Shown here piece after piece: positions 62,955-64,000 of a stretch of DNA of 64,000 nt (the stretch's first letter is position 1; every line of letters begins with the position of its first letter). Under the pieces are notes generated by a model, which was given only the letters and a program-made list of their open reading frames with translations, ran no database searches and had not been told where the DNA came from. A program made the position numbers and the translations under genes. Origin of the DNA: Exiguobacterium algae (lineage in GTDB: Bacteria; Bacillota; Bacilli; Exiguobacteriales; Exiguobacteriaceae); assembly GCF_018617875.1 (NCBI RefSeq), contig NZ_JACSKZ010000003.1:124001-188000 (forward strand). The letters run 5' to 3'.

Positions 62955-64000
62955 ATGCAACACCAGGTACAAAAACTCTGGACGAAAGATTTTTTAATTA
63001 TTTCTCTCGTCAACTTTTTCTTGACGCTCATCTTCTTCCTTCTCATGGTCACGATCGGTGTTCATGCCGTTGAGGCTTATGGTGCGACGACAAGTCAGGC
63101 TGGTCTTGTGACCGGCATATTTATTATCGGGACATTGACGGGACGACTGTTCATCGGGCGACTCATCGATTCGATTGGTCGAAAACGAACACTCTTGATG
63201 GGACTTACGTTCTTCACGCTGACTATCTTACTTTACTTTTTACAGTGGGGCGTCGGATTCTTGTTGCTGACCCGGTTCGTGCACGGTCTCGGGATGGGGT
63301 TATCAAGTACGGCGACGGGAACGATTGTTGCCCAAGTCATCCCTCCCGCACGAAAAGGGGAAGGAATTGGTTACTACAGTATGAGTTCGACGCTCGCGAC
63401 CGCAATCGGTCCGTTCGTCGGCCTGTTACTCAGTCAGCACACCAACTTCTCGGTCATCTTTATTCTGTGCTTTGTAATCGGGTTGATCAGTCTGTTCAGC
63501 TCTCTTATGGTTGACGTCCCGGAAGCGAATGAGCCGGAGCTGGTCCGCGGATTTTCTTTAAAATCATTCGTCGAACCAAAAGCCCTTCCGATTGCACTCA
63601 TCATCGGGCTGGCTGCGCTCAGTTATTCGAGTGTTCTTTCATACATTAACTTTTATGCCAACGAACTCGATTTACTTGAGGCGGCGAGCGTCTTCTTCCT
63701 CGTCTACTCTGTCGCCGTCCTGCTCTCCCGCCCCATCACTGGAAAACTGATGGATCGGCGCGGAGCGAATGTCGTCATGTATCCGGCCATCGCCCTGTTC
63801 TCTATCGGATTACTCGTATTGAGTCAGGCAGACAGCGCCTGGACCTTGCTATTATCCGGTGTCCTGATTGGTCTCGGATTCGGCAATATCCAATCCGGTA
63901 CCCAAGCGATCGCCGTCAAAGCGTCCCCTCCACATCGGATGGGGATGGCGACTTCGACGTTTTTCATCGCCCTGGATGCAGGACTCGGATTTGGGCCGTA
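62955..64000 (+). CDS. MFS transporter, cut by the window edge
   Basis: An open frame from the ATG at 62955 (AAGGAGG at 62938-62944) to the end of the window, at least 348 residues, with no stop codon. Ten or more spans are visible. The first loop motif GRLFIGRLIDSIGRKRTLLMG (near 72) and the second-half VLLSRPITGKLMDRRGA (near 250) are clear MFS motifs, and RFVHGLGMGLSSTATGTIVAQVIPP is like the YfkF/multidrug group. The stop codon lies outside the window. Confidence 0.85.
   Translation, partial: MQHQVQKLWTKDFLIISLVNFFLTLIFFLLMVTIGVHAVEAYGATTSQAGLVTGIFIIGTLTGRLFIGRLIDSIGRKRTLLMGLTFFTLTILLYFLQWGVGFLLLTRFVHGLGMGLSSTATGTIVAQVIPPARKGEGIGYYSMSSTLATAIGPFVGLLLSQHTNFSVIFILCFVIGLISLFSSLMVDVPEANEPELVRGFSLKSFVEPKALPIALIIGLAALSYSSVLSYINFYANELDLLEAASVFFLVYSVAVLLSRPITGKLMDRRGANVVMYPAIALFSIGLLVLSQADSAWTLLLSGVLIGLGFGNIQSGTQAIAVKASPPHRMGMATSTFFIALDAGLGFGP

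Overview
The window reads as chromosomal DNA of a moderate-GC Bacillota, most likely Exiguobacterium or a close relative. This is inferred from the Bacillus-type gene content (BglG-type antiterminators with RNA antiterminator sites, cre-like boxes, YwbE, LicT/GlcT-type PTS control), strong Shine-Dalgarno sequences, U-tailed hairpin terminators and a large DJ-1-tailed catalase like those of Exiguobacterium. I saw no rRNA, tRNA, CRISPR array, prophage or insertion sequence. It looks like ordinary core and accessory chromosome.

Layout. 1-8.5 kb: a DUF1963 protein, a CidA/LrgA-LrgB holin-like pair, peptidase T, an OsmC protein, an ABC-F ATPase, a YtkA-like lipoprotein and a LysM polysaccharide deacetylase. 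8.5-15.8 kb: the glyoxylate shunt (isocitrate lyase, malate synthase G) with a divergent MarR regulator and nitroreductase, a second nitroreductase, a methyltransferase and a short EcsB-like membrane protein. 16-20.7 kb: a beta-glucoside PTS operon (licT-bglP-bglA) with two RNA antiterminators and a cre box. 20.7-23.4 kb: a two-component system divergent from a secreted acidic/His-rich protein. 23.4-26.8 kb: a ZIP-like membrane protein, a GNAT acetyltransferase and a MutS2-like ATPase without the Smr nuclease domain. 26.8-29.8 kb: a glucose PTS operon (EIIA, glcT, EIICB). 29.8-38.6 kb: htpX/lemA, an M20 hydrolase, a CorC-type protein, a YdcZ-Crp-YdcZ cluster, a DJ-1 protein, small membrane proteins and a VanY-type peptidase. 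38.6-45.6 kb: a heme-monooxygenase-like protein, a HEPN-like/CBS protein, an HD-GYP protein, a TM-repeat channel-like protein, methylglyoxal synthase and a general stress protein. 45.6-55.4 kb: a hydroxyacid dehydrogenase, a tandem GTPase pair, a VOC protein, an FNT channel, an amino-acid symporter, small proteins, an alpha-glucosidase and an esterase. 55.4-64 kb: a very large secreted nuclease, the catalase and two MFS transporters, the last cut by the window edge.

The most interesting element is the leader of the Smr-less MutS2-like gene (26535-26766). It has a near-consensus promoter, a 9-codon leader peptide ORF, a stem that overlaps that ORF, an intrinsic terminator and an alternative antiterminator pairing. 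This is the architecture of ribosome-sensing attenuators found upstream of antibiotic-resistance ribosome factors. Because full-length MutS2 acts on stalled or collided ribosomes, the locus may be a translation-stress-inducible ribosome-protection operon (MutS2-like plus GNAT). Other points of interest are a repeated palindrome at the glyoxylate genes that fits a MarR operator, a HEPN-like domain fused to CBS domains, and a pair of GTPases with degenerate G4 motifs. All functional calls come from reading motifs by eye; no database search was possible.
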